From Amycolatopsis sp. NBC_00345 (lineage in GTDB: Bacteria > Actinomycetota > Actinomycetes > Mycobacteriales > Pseudonocardiaceae): a stretch of 64,000 bases of DNA. The stretch spans positions 2,914,001 through 2,978,000 of the forward strand of contig NZ_CP107995.1 in NCBI RefSeq assembly GCF_036116635.1, given 5' to 3'. Shown here one piece after another: positions 16,945 to 24,703 of this stretch. Position 1 is the stretch's first letter, and each line of letters opens with the position of its first letter. The notes under the pieces were generated by a model. That model saw only the letters and a list, made by a program, of their open reading frames with translations, did no database searches and had not been told where the DNA came from. The translations under genes were made by a program, and so were the position numbers.

Positions 16945-17033
16945 GCGGCGCGTTCGTCGTGCTGTTCAGCCCGCGCAGCTCACGGTCGTCGGCCCGATCG
17001 CCCCCGGCGCTGAGCAGCGCGGTGGTGCGTTCC

Positions 17034-17879
17034 TCATTCCCCCGAAAACGCGGTGGCGCGGCTGACGTCCTCCCACGCGGCGAGGTCCGCGGCGACGGCC
17101 TCGTGGTGGGCGCGGATCGACTCCACCGCGTCGGCGCCGAGGGCGAGCCGTAGTGGTGCGGCCGGGTCGCCGACCGCGCGGACGATCGCGGCGGCGGCCT
17201 TGGCCGGGTCGCCGGGCTGGGTGCCGTCCATGGTGTTGATGGCGGCGCGGGTGTCGCCGGTCGACGCGGCGTAGGCGTCGAGCACCCGGGAGCGGTGCAT
17301 CGCGCCGCCGCCGAAGGACGTGCGGAAGGCGCCCGGCTCGACGATCAGCACCCGTACCCCGAACGGCGCGACCTCCGCCGCCAGCGACTCCGAGATGCCC
17401 TCCACCGCGAACTTCGCGGCGCAGTACGCGCCGAAGCCCGGCGGCGCGGTCTGCCCGCCCATGGAACTCATCTGCACGACCACGCCGCTCCCCTGCTCGC
17501 GCAGGTACGGCAGCACCGCCTTGGTGACCTCGACGGCGCCGAAGAACATCACGTCCATCAGTGCCCGCAGATCGGCGACGCTCAGCTCCTCGACGGCGCC
17601 GACCGAGCCGTGGCCGGCGTTGTTCACCACCACGTCGATACGGCCGAACTCGTCCAGAGCGGTCTTCACTGCGGCCTGTACCTGTGCGGAGTCGGTGACG
17701 TCCAGCGCCGCCGCGCGCAGCCGTCCCGCGCCGAGTTCGACCAGCTCGTCCAACGCCTCCGGGCGGCGCGCGGTCGCGAGCACCCGGTCGCCCGCCGCCA
17801 GCGCGGCGAGCGCCAGCTCACGGCCGAAGCCGGTCGAGCAGCCGGTGATCAGCCAGACGCGGCCGTCGGTGTCCGTCAT
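17034..17879 (-). CDS. SDR oxidoreductase, divergent from LysR
   Basis: A 281-residue classical SDR with TGCSTGFGREL cofactor loop, VVVNNAGHGS, Ser in QMSSMGG, and YCAAKF as the YxxxK motif. It is a paralogue-like relative of the SDR at 16090 (shared GCS-x-GxGR, EPGxxRT, QPGDPA patterns). The start at 17879 has GGAGGG upstream. The LysR gene at 17976 is divergent with 96 nt between them, so it is the likely activator or repressor. Substrate unknown. Confidence 0.9.
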   Translation of the reverse strand: MTDTDGRVWLITGCSTGFGRELALAALAAGDRVLATARRPEALDELVELGAGRLRAAALDVTDSAQVQAAVKTALDEFGRIDVVVNNAGHGSVGAVEELSVADLRALMDVMFFGAVEVTKAVLPYLREQGSGVVVQMSSMGGQTAPPGFGAYCAAKFAVEGISESLAAEVAPFGVRVLIVEPGAFRTSFGGGAMHRSRVLDAYAASTGDTRAAINTMDGTQPGDPAKAAAAIVRAVGDPAAPLRLALGADAVESIRAHHEAVAADLAAWEDVSRATAFSGE

Positions 17880-17975
17880 GGGTTTCCCTCCAGATGTGGT
17901 TCCGGTAGCCGATCATGGCGGCGCTCGGCCGCCGTCGCCAACACCGGTTTTCTGGCGGGGCTACAGTCTGAGCCT

Positions 17976-18878
17976 GTGACCCCGGAGCTTCGGCAGTTGC
18001 GGTACTTCGTCGCCGTCGCCGACGAAACGAGCTTTACGCGCGCCGCGGCCGGGCTGCACATCGCGCAGCAGTCGCTTTCGCAGCAGATCACGGTCCTGGA
18101 GCGGATCCTCGGCGCGAAGCTGTTCGACCGCGACGGCCGGGGCGCGCGGCTCACGGCCGCCGGGGAGGTGTTCCTGCCCGAGGCCCGCGCCGTGCTGGAC
18201 CGGGCCGACGAGGCGGTCGCGACGCTCGCGCGCGCCGTACGGGGCGAGATCGGCACGCTGCGGCTGGCTTTCCTGGCCTCCACGGCGAACTACCTGCTGC
18301 CACCGGTCGTCCGGGCGGCGCGCGAACGGCTCCCCGGGCTCACGCTCAGCACGGCGGAGGTGCCGATCGCGGAGCTCGTCGACGGCCTGCGCGCCGGCCG
18401 CTTCGACGCCGCCTTCACCCGTCCGCCACTGGTCGAAGACCTGACCGGACGGACGCTGATCACCGAGCAGGTGTGCGCGGTGCTGCCGGACGGGCACCCG
18501 CTCGCGGACCGGGCCGGGCTCACGCTGTCGGACCTCGCCGCCGAGCCGTGGGTGCTGACGCCGCGCGCGAGCTGGGAGCCGTGGCACCGCAAGTACGACG
18601 CCGACTTCGCGGCCGCCGGCTTCACCCCGCGGGTCGTGCAGCGCACCGCCACCGTGCAGGGGCTGCTCGGGCTGGTCGCCGCGGGGGTGGGCGTCACACG
18701 GCTGGCGCGCTCGGCCCACAGCCTGCGCCGCACCGGTGTGGTTTTCGTGCCGCTCGCCGGGGACTCCGCCCGCGCCGAAATGGTGTGGCGGCCCGGCCGC
18801 CGGTCGTCCGCGCTGGACGCCCTCGCCGACGTCGTGACCACGCTGGCCGCCACCACCGATCTCACCGGATCCGGCTGA
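17976..18878 (+). CDS. LysR family regulator
   Basis: A 300-residue LysR-type regulator. The winged HTH occupies about residues 1-60 (LRQLRYFVAVADETSFTRAA, SLSQQITVLERILGAKLFDR) and a periplasmic-binding-like effector domain occupies about 90-295. LysR regulators usually control the divergent neighbour, here the SDR. The GTG at 17976 is 8 nt after TACAGT (17962-17967) without a ribosome site, again suggesting a leaderless mRNA. No clear T-N11-A box was found by eye. Confidence 0.92.
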   Translation: MTPELRQLRYFVAVADETSFTRAAAGLHIAQQSLSQQITVLERILGAKLFDRDGRGARLTAAGEVFLPEARAVLDRADEAVATLARAVRGEIGTLRLAFLASTANYLLPPVVRAARERLPGLTLSTAEVPIAELVDGLRAGRFDAAFTRPPLVEDLTGRTLITEQVCAVLPDGHPLADRAGLTLSDLAAEPWVLTPRASWEPWHRKYDADFAAAGFTPRVVQRTATVQGLLGLVAAGVGVTRLARSAHSLRRTGVVFVPLAGDSARAEMVWRPGRRSSALDALADVVTTLAATTDLTGSG

Positions 18879-18882
18879 GCGC

Positions 18883-18908
18883 TGTCGAAACGGCCGGGTC
18901 CCGTTCGT
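18883..18908 (+). promoter_or_regulatory. ECF42-type promoter of the DGPF-sigma operon
   Basis: TGTCGA (18883-18888) followed by 17 nt and CGT (18906-18908). This matches the published ECF42 recognition pattern of a TGTCGA -35 and a short CG-type -10. It lies 33 nt before the DGPF start and just after the LysR gene, so the sigma factor most likely drives its own operon. Confidence 0.75.
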
Positions 18909-18941
18909 GTAAGGGGTGACCGCCGAGGAGAAGGAGTTCCC

Positions 18942-19289
18942 ATGAAGCAGTACCTGCTGAGCGTCTACCAGCCCGACGGCCCCGTGCCCGCCGCCGAAGT
19001 CCTCGCCGGGATCGCCGGCCAGCTCGACGCGCTCAACGCGGAGCTGAAGGCCGCCGGCGCCTGGGTGTTCTCCGGTGGCCTGCACGCACCCGGCTCGGCC
19101 ACCGTCGTCCGCGCGAAGGACGGCGACGTGCTGATGACCGACGGCCCGTTCGCCGAGGGCAAGGAACACCTGGGCGGGTTCACGATCGTCGCGGCGCCGG
19201 ACCTCGACGCCGCGCTCGGCTGGGCGGGCCGGATGGCCGCGATCACCACCCTGCCGGTGGAGGTCCGGCCGTTCCAGGGCGAGGCCTGA
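18942..19289 (+). CDS. YCII/DGPF-domain protein
   Basis: A 115-residue protein with the YCII-related fold. The pattern MKQYLLSVYQPDG, FSGGLHAPG, the name-giving motif TDGPFAEGKEHLGGF and a C-terminal PVEVRPF is typical of DGPF proteins. These are encoded beside ECF42 sigma factors in many actinobacteria and are expressed under their control; the biochemical role is not settled. A strong ribosome site (GAGGAGAAGGAG) precedes the ATG. The sigma gene starts 2 nt after the stop. Confidence 0.93.
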   Translation: MKQYLLSVYQPDGPVPAAEVLAGIAGQLDALNAELKAAGAWVFSGGLHAPGSATVVRAKDGDVLMTDGPFAEGKEHLGGFTIVAAPDLDAALGWAGRMAAITTLPVEVRPFQGEA

Positions 19290-19291
19290 GC

Positions 19292-20506
19292 GTGTCCACT
19301 GTGGACGCCGAGACGCTGGATCGGGTGTTCCGGGCCGAATACGGCCGCACGGTCGCCGTGCTGACCCGGGTACTCGGCGATCTCGACCTCGCCGAGGAGG
19401 CGGTGCAGGAGGCGTTCACCGTGGCCGCGGACCGCTGGCCGTCCGCCGGGCTCCCGCCGAGCCCGGCGGGCTGGCTGGTGATCACGGCGCGGAACCGGGC
19501 GCTCGACCGGCTGCGCCGCGAGTCCTCCCGCGACGACCGGCACGCGCAGGCCGCGCTGCTGCACGCCCGCGACGAACCCGTCGAGGAGGGACCCGTGCGT
19601 GACGAGCGGCTGCGCCTGATCTTCACCTGCTGCCACCCCGCGCTGGGCACCGCGGCGCGCATCGCGCTGACCTTGAGGCTGCTCGGCGGGCTCACCACCG
19701 GGGAGATCGCGCGCGCGTTCCTCGTGCCGGAAACGACGATGGCACAACGGCTGGTGCGCGCCAAGGCGAAGATCCGCGACGCGCGCATCCCGTACCGGGT
19801 GCCCCGCGACGCCGATCTGCCGGACCGGCTGACCGCCGTGCTCGCCGTCGTCTACCTGATCTTCACCGAGGGCCACACCGCGGGCGCGGGCCCGGCGCTG
19901 GACCGGCCGGACCTGGCGGCGGAGGCGATCCGGCTCAGCCGGCTGCTGGCCGGGCTGATGCCGGACGAGCCGGAGGTGCTCGGCCTGCTCGCACTGATGC
20001 TGCTGGCCGAGTCCCGCCGCCCCGCGCGCACGGGCCCGGACGGCGCCGTCGTGCTGCTCGCCGCCCAGGACCGCACCCGCTGGGACGCCGCGCTGATCGC
20101 CGAGGGGCAGGACCTGGTCCGCCGGTGCCTGCGCCGCGACCGGCCGGGCCCGTACCAGCTGCAGGCCGCGATCAACGCCGTGCACAGCGACGCCCCGGCC
20201 GTCGCGGACACCGACTGGGGCCAGATCGTGCAGCTCTACGACCACCTGCTCGCCCTCACCCCGACGCCGGTGGTCGCGCTCAACCGGGCGGTGGCCGTCG
20301 CGGAGGTCGACGGCCCGGGCCCGGCGCTGGCCCTGGTCGACGCCCTCGACCTCCGCGGCTACCACCTGTTCCACGCCATCCGCGCCGACCTGCTCGCCCG
20401 GCTGGGACACCCCGCCGAGGCCGCGGCCGCCTACGCCGAGGCGATCGAACTCAGCGGGAACGATGCCGAGCGGGAACTGCTGGAACGCAAGCGTGCCGTG
20501 CTTTAA
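19292..20506 (+). CDS. ECF sigma factor, group ECF42, with TPR-like C-terminal extension
   Basis: A 404-residue sigma factor. Region 2 covers about residues 5-75 (YGRTVAVLTRVLGDLDLAEE, AVQEAFTVA) and region 4 about 105-165 (LTLRLLGGLTTGEIARAFLV). A long helical C-terminal extension (about 175-404, DUF6596/TPR-like) follows, replacing a separate anti-sigma factor in this group. It starts with GTG 2 nt after the DGPF stop and is translationally coupled. In ECF42 factors the extension is required for activity. The matching promoter at 18883-18908 indicates autoregulation. The inducing signal is unknown. Confidence 0.93.
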   Translation: MSTVDAETLDRVFRAEYGRTVAVLTRVLGDLDLAEEAVQEAFTVAADRWPSAGLPPSPAGWLVITARNRALDRLRRESSRDDRHAQAALLHARDEPVEEGPVRDERLRLIFTCCHPALGTAARIALTLRLLGGLTTGEIARAFLVPETTMAQRLVRAKAKIRDARIPYRVPRDADLPDRLTAVLAVVYLIFTEGHTAGAGPALDRPDLAAEAIRLSRLLAGLMPDEPEVLGLLALMLLAESRRPARTGPDGAVVLLAAQDRTRWDAALIAEGQDLVRRCLRRDRPGPYQLQAAINAVHSDAPAVADTDWGQIVQLYDHLLALTPTPVVALNRAVAVAEVDGPGPALALVDALDLRGYHLFHAIRADLLARLGHPAEAAAAYAEAIELSGNDAERELLERKRAVL

Positions 20507-20528
20507 GGGCCAGCGGTAAGGGAAGGGG

Positions 20529-21725
20529 TCAAACGGCGGTGGTGTCGGCGGTCAGGCGGTGCCCCCGGCGCCACACCGCGCGGGTGTTCAGCGTCGCGGA
20601 GAGCTGTGAGGTCGGGTCACCGTCCACGAGCACCAGGTCCGCCGTGGCGCCGGGCTCGATCCGCCCGCGGTCGGTGAGGCCGAACCGGTCAGCGGTGCGC
20701 CGTGTTGCCGCGGTGAGCGCTTCGATCGGGCTCAGCCCGCCGGCCTCGAGCAGGCGCAGCTCGTCGTGCAGGCTGGCGCCGTGCGCGAGGCCCGGGGCGC
20801 CGAGGTGAGCCGCGTCGGTACCGGCCAGGATCTCGACACCGGCGGCGTGGAGCAGCCCGACCGAGCGCAGGGCATTGGACAGGCTGGCATTCCAGCCGAA
20901 CTCGTGCCCCAGGTTGTCGCGCCACGCCGAGTCCAGGCGGGAGGCCACGCGCAGGTCGGCGGCCAGGCGTGGGCCGGCGCCGTCGGAGGCGCCGGAGGCA
21001 GTGACGGCCAGGGTGGTGATGACGAACATGCCCTGTTCGCGCATCCGGGCGATCAGGTCGTCGCTGACGACCTCGTCGTAGTGCAGGTGGGTCACGCCGT
21101 CCGCGCCCGCTTCGACCGCCGCCCGGGTCGCCTTGGCGCTGAGCGCGTGGACCAGGGCCATCACCCCGCGCTTGTGCGCCGCCTCGACCACCGCGGCGAC
21201 GACCTCGGGCGGTACGAGAGGCAGCGACGTGCCGAACGCGCCGCCGTCCTCGACCATGATCTTGATGTAGTCCGCGCCCTCGGACAGCCGCCCGTCAACG
21301 AAATCGGCCGCCTCGCCAGGGACGGTGGCGGTGGGCCACACCGGGTCGTTCAGGCCGCGCCGCAGCTGGTGGGGATGCCCGTCGGGGTGGGCGAGGCCCC
21401 ATGAGGCGGTGCGGACGTCGGCCAGGTCGAACTCGGTCTGCACCTTCTTCCGCAGCGGGTCCATCACCTCCGGCACCGACATCATGTCCAGCTCGGTGGT
21501 CACGCCGAAGCGCAGGGCCGTGCGCAGACCGTCCTCGTCGGTGTGGGTGTGGGCGTCGATCAGGCCCGGCAGCAGGGTCCCGCCCTCGCCGTCGACCTCC
21601 TCCACCCCCGCGGGGACCTCGTGGCCGACAGCGGTGATCGTCCCGTCCTCGACGACGACCACCGACGCATCGGCCAGGTGCGTCCCGGTGAAGACCCGGG
21701 TATTCGTAACCGCGAACCGGCTCAT
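20529..21725 (-). CDS. Amidohydrolase family protein
   Basis: A 398-residue metal-dependent hydrolase of the amidohydrolase superfamily, imidazolonepropionase-like subgroup. The first metal motif is LIDAHTHTDED. A lysine in YIKIMVEDGG fits the bridging carboxylated Lys position. His residues follow in LVHALS and THLHYDE, and AGTDAAH carries the metal Asp. The C-terminal ADLVLVDGDP is typical. The start at 21725 has GAGGAGG upstream; the open frame continues to 21881 but crosses the operator. It is divergent from a TetR gene that probably represses it. The substrate, a cyclic amide or related compound, cannot be named. Confidence 0.88.
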   Translation of the reverse strand: MSRFAVTNTRVFTGTHLADASVVVVEDGTITAVGHEVPAGVEEVDGEGGTLLPGLIDAHTHTDEDGLRTALRFGVTTELDMMSVPEVMDPLRKKVQTEFDLADVRTASWGLAHPDGHPHQLRRGLNDPVWPTATVPGEAADFVDGRLSEGADYIKIMVEDGGAFGTSLPLVPPEVVAAVVEAAHKRGVMALVHALSAKATRAAVEAGADGVTHLHYDEVVSDDLIARMREQGMFVITTLAVTASGASDGAGPRLAADLRVASRLDSAWRDNLGHEFGWNASLSNALRSVGLLHAAGVEILAGTDAAHLGAPGLAHGASLHDELRLLEAGGLSPIEALTAATRRTADRFGLTDRGRIEPGATADLVLVDGDPTSQLSATLNTRAVWRRGHRLTADTTAV

Positions 21726-21763
21726 GACTCCTCCTCGACTCAGCCAACAGAATGTATCGCACG

Positions 21764-21793
21764 GTACAGAAACTCTGTACTGTAGGGTACAGA
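21764..21793. promoter_or_regulatory. TetR operator with three half-sites
   Basis: Three copies of one half-site in alternating orientation: GTACAGA at 21764-21770, TCTGTAC at 21774-21780, GTACAGA at 21787-21793. The first two form a perfect 17-bp palindrome with a 3-nt centre, the last two form one with a 6-nt centre. The TACTGT -10 box of the TetR gene (21778-21783) lies inside. A clear dual operator between the amidohydrolase and TetR genes. Confidence 0.8.
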
Positions 21794-21807
21794 ACAGGGA
21801 GGACGCC

Positions 21808-22422
21808 ATGGGACACACACCGACCACCGCGCGCGGTCGCGCGACCCGGGGGCGCATCCTCGATGCGGCCGCGGACCTCATCCAGCGGCACGGCGTCGCG
21901 GCGGTGACGCTGGACGATGTCGAACGCGCCGCCGGGGTCGGCCGCAGCCAGCTCTACCACTACTTCGACGACCGGGACGACCTCGTCCGCTCCGTCGTTC
22001 ATTCCACCGTGGACACGGTGCTGGCCGCGCAGGAACCGCTGCTCCTGGACGTCGATTCGCTGGCCGGCATCAACCGCTGGTTCGACGCGATCGTGGCGAA
22101 CGGGACGCGGCAGGACGCGGTCGGCGGCTGCGCGATCGGCTCATTGGCCGCCCAGCTCAGCGGCCAGGACGACCTCACCCGGGAGGCGTTCGTGGACGCG
22201 TTCGCGCGCTGGGAGGCCCCGGTCATCGCGGGTCTGCGGCGGATGCAGGAGTCGGGCGAGCTGCTCCCGGACGTGGACGTGACGGAACTGGCCGACCTCA
22301 CCATGGCCGCGATCCAGGGCGGGCTCCTGCTGGCCCAGATCCGCCGTACACCGGACCAGCTCCGCCTCGCCCTGCGCGGCGCGCGGGCGGCGTTGGAGGA
22401 CGCGCTCACTCCCCCGCCGTGA
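21808..22422 (+). CDS. TetR family regulator of the amidohydrolase
   Basis: A 204-residue TetR regulator. The DNA-binding domain is at about residues 10-60 (RGRILDAAADLIQRHGVAAV, VGRSQLYHYFDDRDDLV). The C-terminal domain is of the TetR_C type with a conserved GGCAIGSLAAQLS segment, as in the subgroup related to YxaF/LmrA-type repressors. The ATG at 21808 has an AGGGAGG ribosome site. The operator at 21764-21793 overlaps its promoter, so it represses itself and the divergent amidohydrolase. Confidence 0.92.
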   Translation: MGHTPTTARGRATRGRILDAAADLIQRHGVAAVTLDDVERAAGVGRSQLYHYFDDRDDLVRSVVHSTVDTVLAAQEPLLLDVDSLAGINRWFDAIVANGTRQDAVGGCAIGSLAAQLSGQDDLTREAFVDAFARWEAPVIAGLRRMQESGELLPDVDVTELADLTMAAIQGGLLLAQIRRTPDQLRLALRGARAALEDALTPPP

Positions 22423-22435
22423 ACGGTTCTCAGTG

Positions 22436-22488
22436 GCCGTCAAGGACTCCTTGCCTACCCTCAAGGTAGGCAAGGAGTCCTTGACGGC
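22436..22488. repeat. Long intergenic palindrome, type A
   Basis: A 24-bp perfect inverted repeat (22436-22459 with 22465-22488) with a 5-nt loop, right after the TetR stop. The inner arm contains CAAGGACTCCTTG, itself near-palindromic. The right half with its loop and flank (22460-22493) is repeated exactly at 43951-43984. It may act as a terminator, but the shared sequence suggests a dispersed palindromic family. Confidence 0.85.
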
Positions 22489-22549
22489 GTTCCCTTGCCA
22501 ACCCGTCGACGCGGAAGCCGGTGCCGCCGCTCGCTAGACTCGGGCGGCG

Positions 22550-23629
22550 ATGCGACGATTCAGGTGGTGGTGGGGGGCACTGGTCCTCGTCTGCGTGGCC
22601 GTGCTGGCGGGGTTCTTCCTTTTCTTCGGTGCCGCGAGCCGGTCCGGGCAGCCGTTGCCGCGGCAGGGGCCGCCGGGCACGGGCCCGCTGACCGTGGTCG
22701 CTTTCGGTGACAGCACGGTGTCCGGCGAGGGCGCGGGCAGCTACACCGCGGACACCGACGGCCGGGGCGGCGACTGGTGCCACCGCTCGGCGGACGCGTT
22801 TGTGCAGAAGGTGCGGATCCCCGGCGTCACCGCGCGGGTGAACCTCGCGTGCTCCGGGGCGCCGGCCGGGCAGGTCGCGCTGGGCGACGTGCGGCAGTGG
22901 GGCGAGCCGTCGCAGGCGCAGCAGCTGGCGAACGTCGTGAAGGACCACCGGGTGGCGGCCGTGGTGATCGCCGTGGGCGCGAACGACGACCCGCAGTTCT
23001 CCGCGCAGGTGACCAACTGCTTCAAGGCGTGGTTCAGCCTCGGCGGCCCGTCGTGCAACGTGGCGCTGCAGCAGACCTGGAAGTCCAAAGTGGACGCGAT
23101 GGTGCCGAAGGTGGTCAACGCCGTCGGTGACGTGAAGAAGGTGCTGGCGCAGGCGGGCTACGTGCCGGCGGACTACCAGCTGGTGCTGCAGTCGTACGCC
23201 ACCCCGGTCGGCCCGGGCATCCCGGCGAGCCTGCAGAGCCTCGACGGCTGCCCGTTCCGCACCGACGACCTGAGCTGGATCGCGAGCACGGGCATCACGA
23301 CGCTTTCGGCGGGCCTCAAGCAGGCCTCCGTCCAGAGCGGCGCGCGGTTCCTGGACCTGGCGCGCGCGGGCGCGAACCACGAAGCGTGCAGCGGCGGCGC
23401 GAACCCGGCCAAGGAGTGGTTCACCCGGCTGACGCTGCACCTGAGCGACCTCGGGCAGACCGACCGCGCGCAGCACGCGCTGCAGGAATCCTTCCACCCC
23501 AACGCCGCGGGCCACGCCGCGATCGCCGACTGCCTCACCGAGTTCCTCGCCGTGCGCGAAGGCAACGCCGCCTGTCTGAGCGGCCAGGACGGCAAGCTCC
23601 ACGCGGTCCCGGAGACCACCGCCCGCTGA
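22550..23629 (+). CDS. Membrane-anchored SGNH/GDSL hydrolase
   Basis: A 359-residue lipase/esterase-like protein. A single membrane segment or uncleaved signal covers about residues 8-28. The SGNH blocks are visible: nucleophile Ser55 in VVAFGDSTVSGEG, the Asn of block III in VGANDDP, and the catalytic His in SFHPNAAGH near residue 328. Six cysteines suggest disulfides, as in the secreted streptomycete SGNH esterases. It should hydrolyse ester bonds at the outer face of the membrane. TAGACT (22535-22540) lies 9 nt before the ATG. Confidence 0.88.
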   Translation: MRRFRWWWGALVLVCVAVLAGFFLFFGAASRSGQPLPRQGPPGTGPLTVVAFGDSTVSGEGAGSYTADTDGRGGDWCHRSADAFVQKVRIPGVTARVNLACSGAPAGQVALGDVRQWGEPSQAQQLANVVKDHRVAAVVIAVGANDDPQFSAQVTNCFKAWFSLGGPSCNVALQQTWKSKVDAMVPKVVNAVGDVKKVLAQAGYVPADYQLVLQSYATPVGPGIPASLQSLDGCPFRTDDLSWIASTGITTLSAGLKQASVQSGARFLDLARAGANHEACSGGANPAKEWFTRLTLHLSDLGQTDRAQHALQESFHPNAAGHAAIADCLTEFLAVREGNAACLSGQDGKLHAVPETTAR

Positions 23630-23651
23630 CCGGAGCCGGCACGCGCGGCGG

Positions 23652-23951
23652 TCAGAGGTCGAGGGCCGCGCGGAGGGCGACGTCGATGTTCTCCTGCACT
23701 TCGCCGTCGATCTCGGCGATGCGCTCGTGGAACCAGGGGCGGTACAGGCGCGTGAGGTTGAGCGTCGAGACCCAGTAACGGGCGTCCACGGCGACGCCGA
23801 GGATGTCCTGGGGGTCGCGGTCGAGCAGTTCGGTGCCGAGCAGCCAGGGCCGCTCGGATTCGTTCACCCCGTCCGAGGACAGCAGGACCACGGTGCGGGC
23901 CCTGGCCGGATCGGTCGGGGGGTGGTACGTCCAGACTTCACCCCTGCGCAC
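23652..23951 (-). CDS. MazF/PemK-like toxin
   Basis: A 99-residue protein starting with VRRGEVWTYHPP, the conserved RGEVW entry of MazF/PemK-type endoribonucleases, followed by RTVVLLSSDGVNESERPWLL and LTRLYRPW. MazF toxins cut mRNA at short motifs. The GTG start at 23951 overlaps the end of the antitoxin gene by 14 nt, so translation is coupled. Longer in-frame versions up to 24050 would read through the antitoxin. The sequence is somewhat divergent from well-known MazF proteins, so activity is probable but not certain. Confidence 0.7.
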   Translation of the reverse strand: MRRGEVWTYHPPTDPARARTVVLLSSDGVNESERPWLLGTELLDRDPQDILGVAVDARYWVSTLNLTRLYRPWFHERIAEIDGEVQENIDVALRAALDL

Positions 23952-24165
23952 GCATGTCCTTTTCCGCCGCGCTCCGCTCGGCCTCGTCCGACTCCGCGGC
24001 CGGCGCGACGGGCGCCTGCTGCGGGGTGTAACCCGTGCGTACCGCCTCACGCCTGGCTGCCTTGGACAGCCAGGAGGAGACCGAAATCCCGTGTGCCTTC
24101 GCGGCCCGCTCGGCGAACTCGAGCGCCCCGCTGTCGAGGGAAAGTGTCACCTTACGTGTTGCCAT
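23938..24165 (-). CDS. Antitoxin, ribbon-helix-helix type
   Basis: A 75-residue protein. The N-terminus MATRKVTLSLDSGALEFAER, then GISVSSWLSKAAR, fits a ribbon-helix-helix antitoxin that binds DNA. The acidic, disordered tail (APAAESDEAERSAAEKD) would wrap the toxin. It precedes and overlaps the toxin gene as in MazEF operons. TACGAT (24173-24178) lies 7 nt before the ATG, so the mRNA is probably leaderless, and the complex is likely to repress its own promoter. Confidence 0.75.
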   Translation of the reverse strand: MATRKVTLSLDSGALEFAERAAKAHGISVSSWLSKAARREAVRTGYTPQQAPVAPAAESDEAERSAAEKDMRAQG

Positions 24166-24172
24166 ACCTTTT

Positions 24173-24178
24173 ATCGTA
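24173..24178 (-). promoter_or_regulatory. Putative -10 box of the antitoxin gene
   Basis: TACGAT read on the minus strand, 7 nt before the ATG at 24165; no ribosome site at proper distance. Confidence 0.45.
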
Positions 24179-24195
24179 CCAGTGACCGCACCAAG

Positions 24196-24243
24196 ACTCG
24201 TGAGTGTTCATGACGGTTAGAACCGTCATGAACACTCACGAGT
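24196..24243. repeat. Long intergenic palindrome, type C
   Basis: A 23-bp perfect inverted repeat (24196-24218 with 24221-24243) with a 2-nt loop, between the Lrp stop (24248) and the antitoxin promoter. The outer arm contains ACTCGTGAGT. It differs in sequence from types A and B but has the same size and location beside a stop codon. Confidence 0.8.
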
Positions 24244-24247
24244 GTCT

Positions 24248-24703
24248 TCAGAGCGTCGGCGACCGGCCCTCGAACGGCGTCGAGAGCACCACCGTGGTCC
24301 GCGTCGAGACCTTCGCCGCCTCACGGATGCGGCGCAGCAGGTCCTCCAGGCCGAGCGGCGACGCGACCCGCACGAGCAGGATGTAGGACTCGTCGCCGGC
24401 GACCGAGTAGCAGGACTCGATCTCGGTGATGTGCTGGATCCGCTGCGGGTAGTCGTCGGGGGCGGCGGGGTCGTTGGGCGTCAGCGAGATCAGCGCGGTG
24501 AGCGGCAGGCCGATCTGCTCGCCGTCGAGCCGCGCGGTGTAGCCGAGGATGACCCCGCGCTGCTCGAGGCGCCGGACGCGCTGGTGCACGGCCGAAACCG
24601 ACAGCCCCACCCGCTCGGCCAGGTCGGTGAAGCTGCGCCGCCCGTCGGCGGCCAGCTCCTGCACGATCGACTGGTCGAGCGGCTCCAGCCCGGGCACGGT
24701 CAT
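24248..24703 (-). CDS. Lrp/AsnC family regulator
   Basis: A 151-residue feast/famine regulator. The HTH is at about residues 8-60 (LDQSIVQELAADGRRSFTDL, VGLSVSAVHQRVRRLEQRG) and the RAM ligand domain at about 70-145 (TALISLTPND, SCYSVAGDESYILLVRVAS). Its ATG overlaps the stop of the M24 peptidase gene (ATGA), so both are one operon and probably respond to an amino acid or dipeptide. This pairing suggests a role in peptide or proline use. Confidence 0.93.
   Translation of the reverse strand: MTVPGLEPLDQSIVQELAADGRRSFTDLAERVGLSVSAVHQRVRRLEQRGVILGYTARLDGEQIGLPLTALISLTPNDPAAPDDYPQRIQHITEIESCYSVAGDESYILLVRVASPLGLEDLLRRIREAAKVSTRTTVVLSTPFEGRSPTL

Noticed and set aside
22430..24243. Palindromic repeats as a CRISPR array
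   Set aside because: No regular spacing, no direct repeat array and no cas genes; each is a single inverted repeat.
20529..24700. Natural-product biosynthetic cluster
   Set aside because: Amidohydrolase, SGNH hydrolase, toxin-antitoxin and regulators have no core biosynthetic enzyme; no PKS, NRPS or terpene synthase is visible anywhere in the window.
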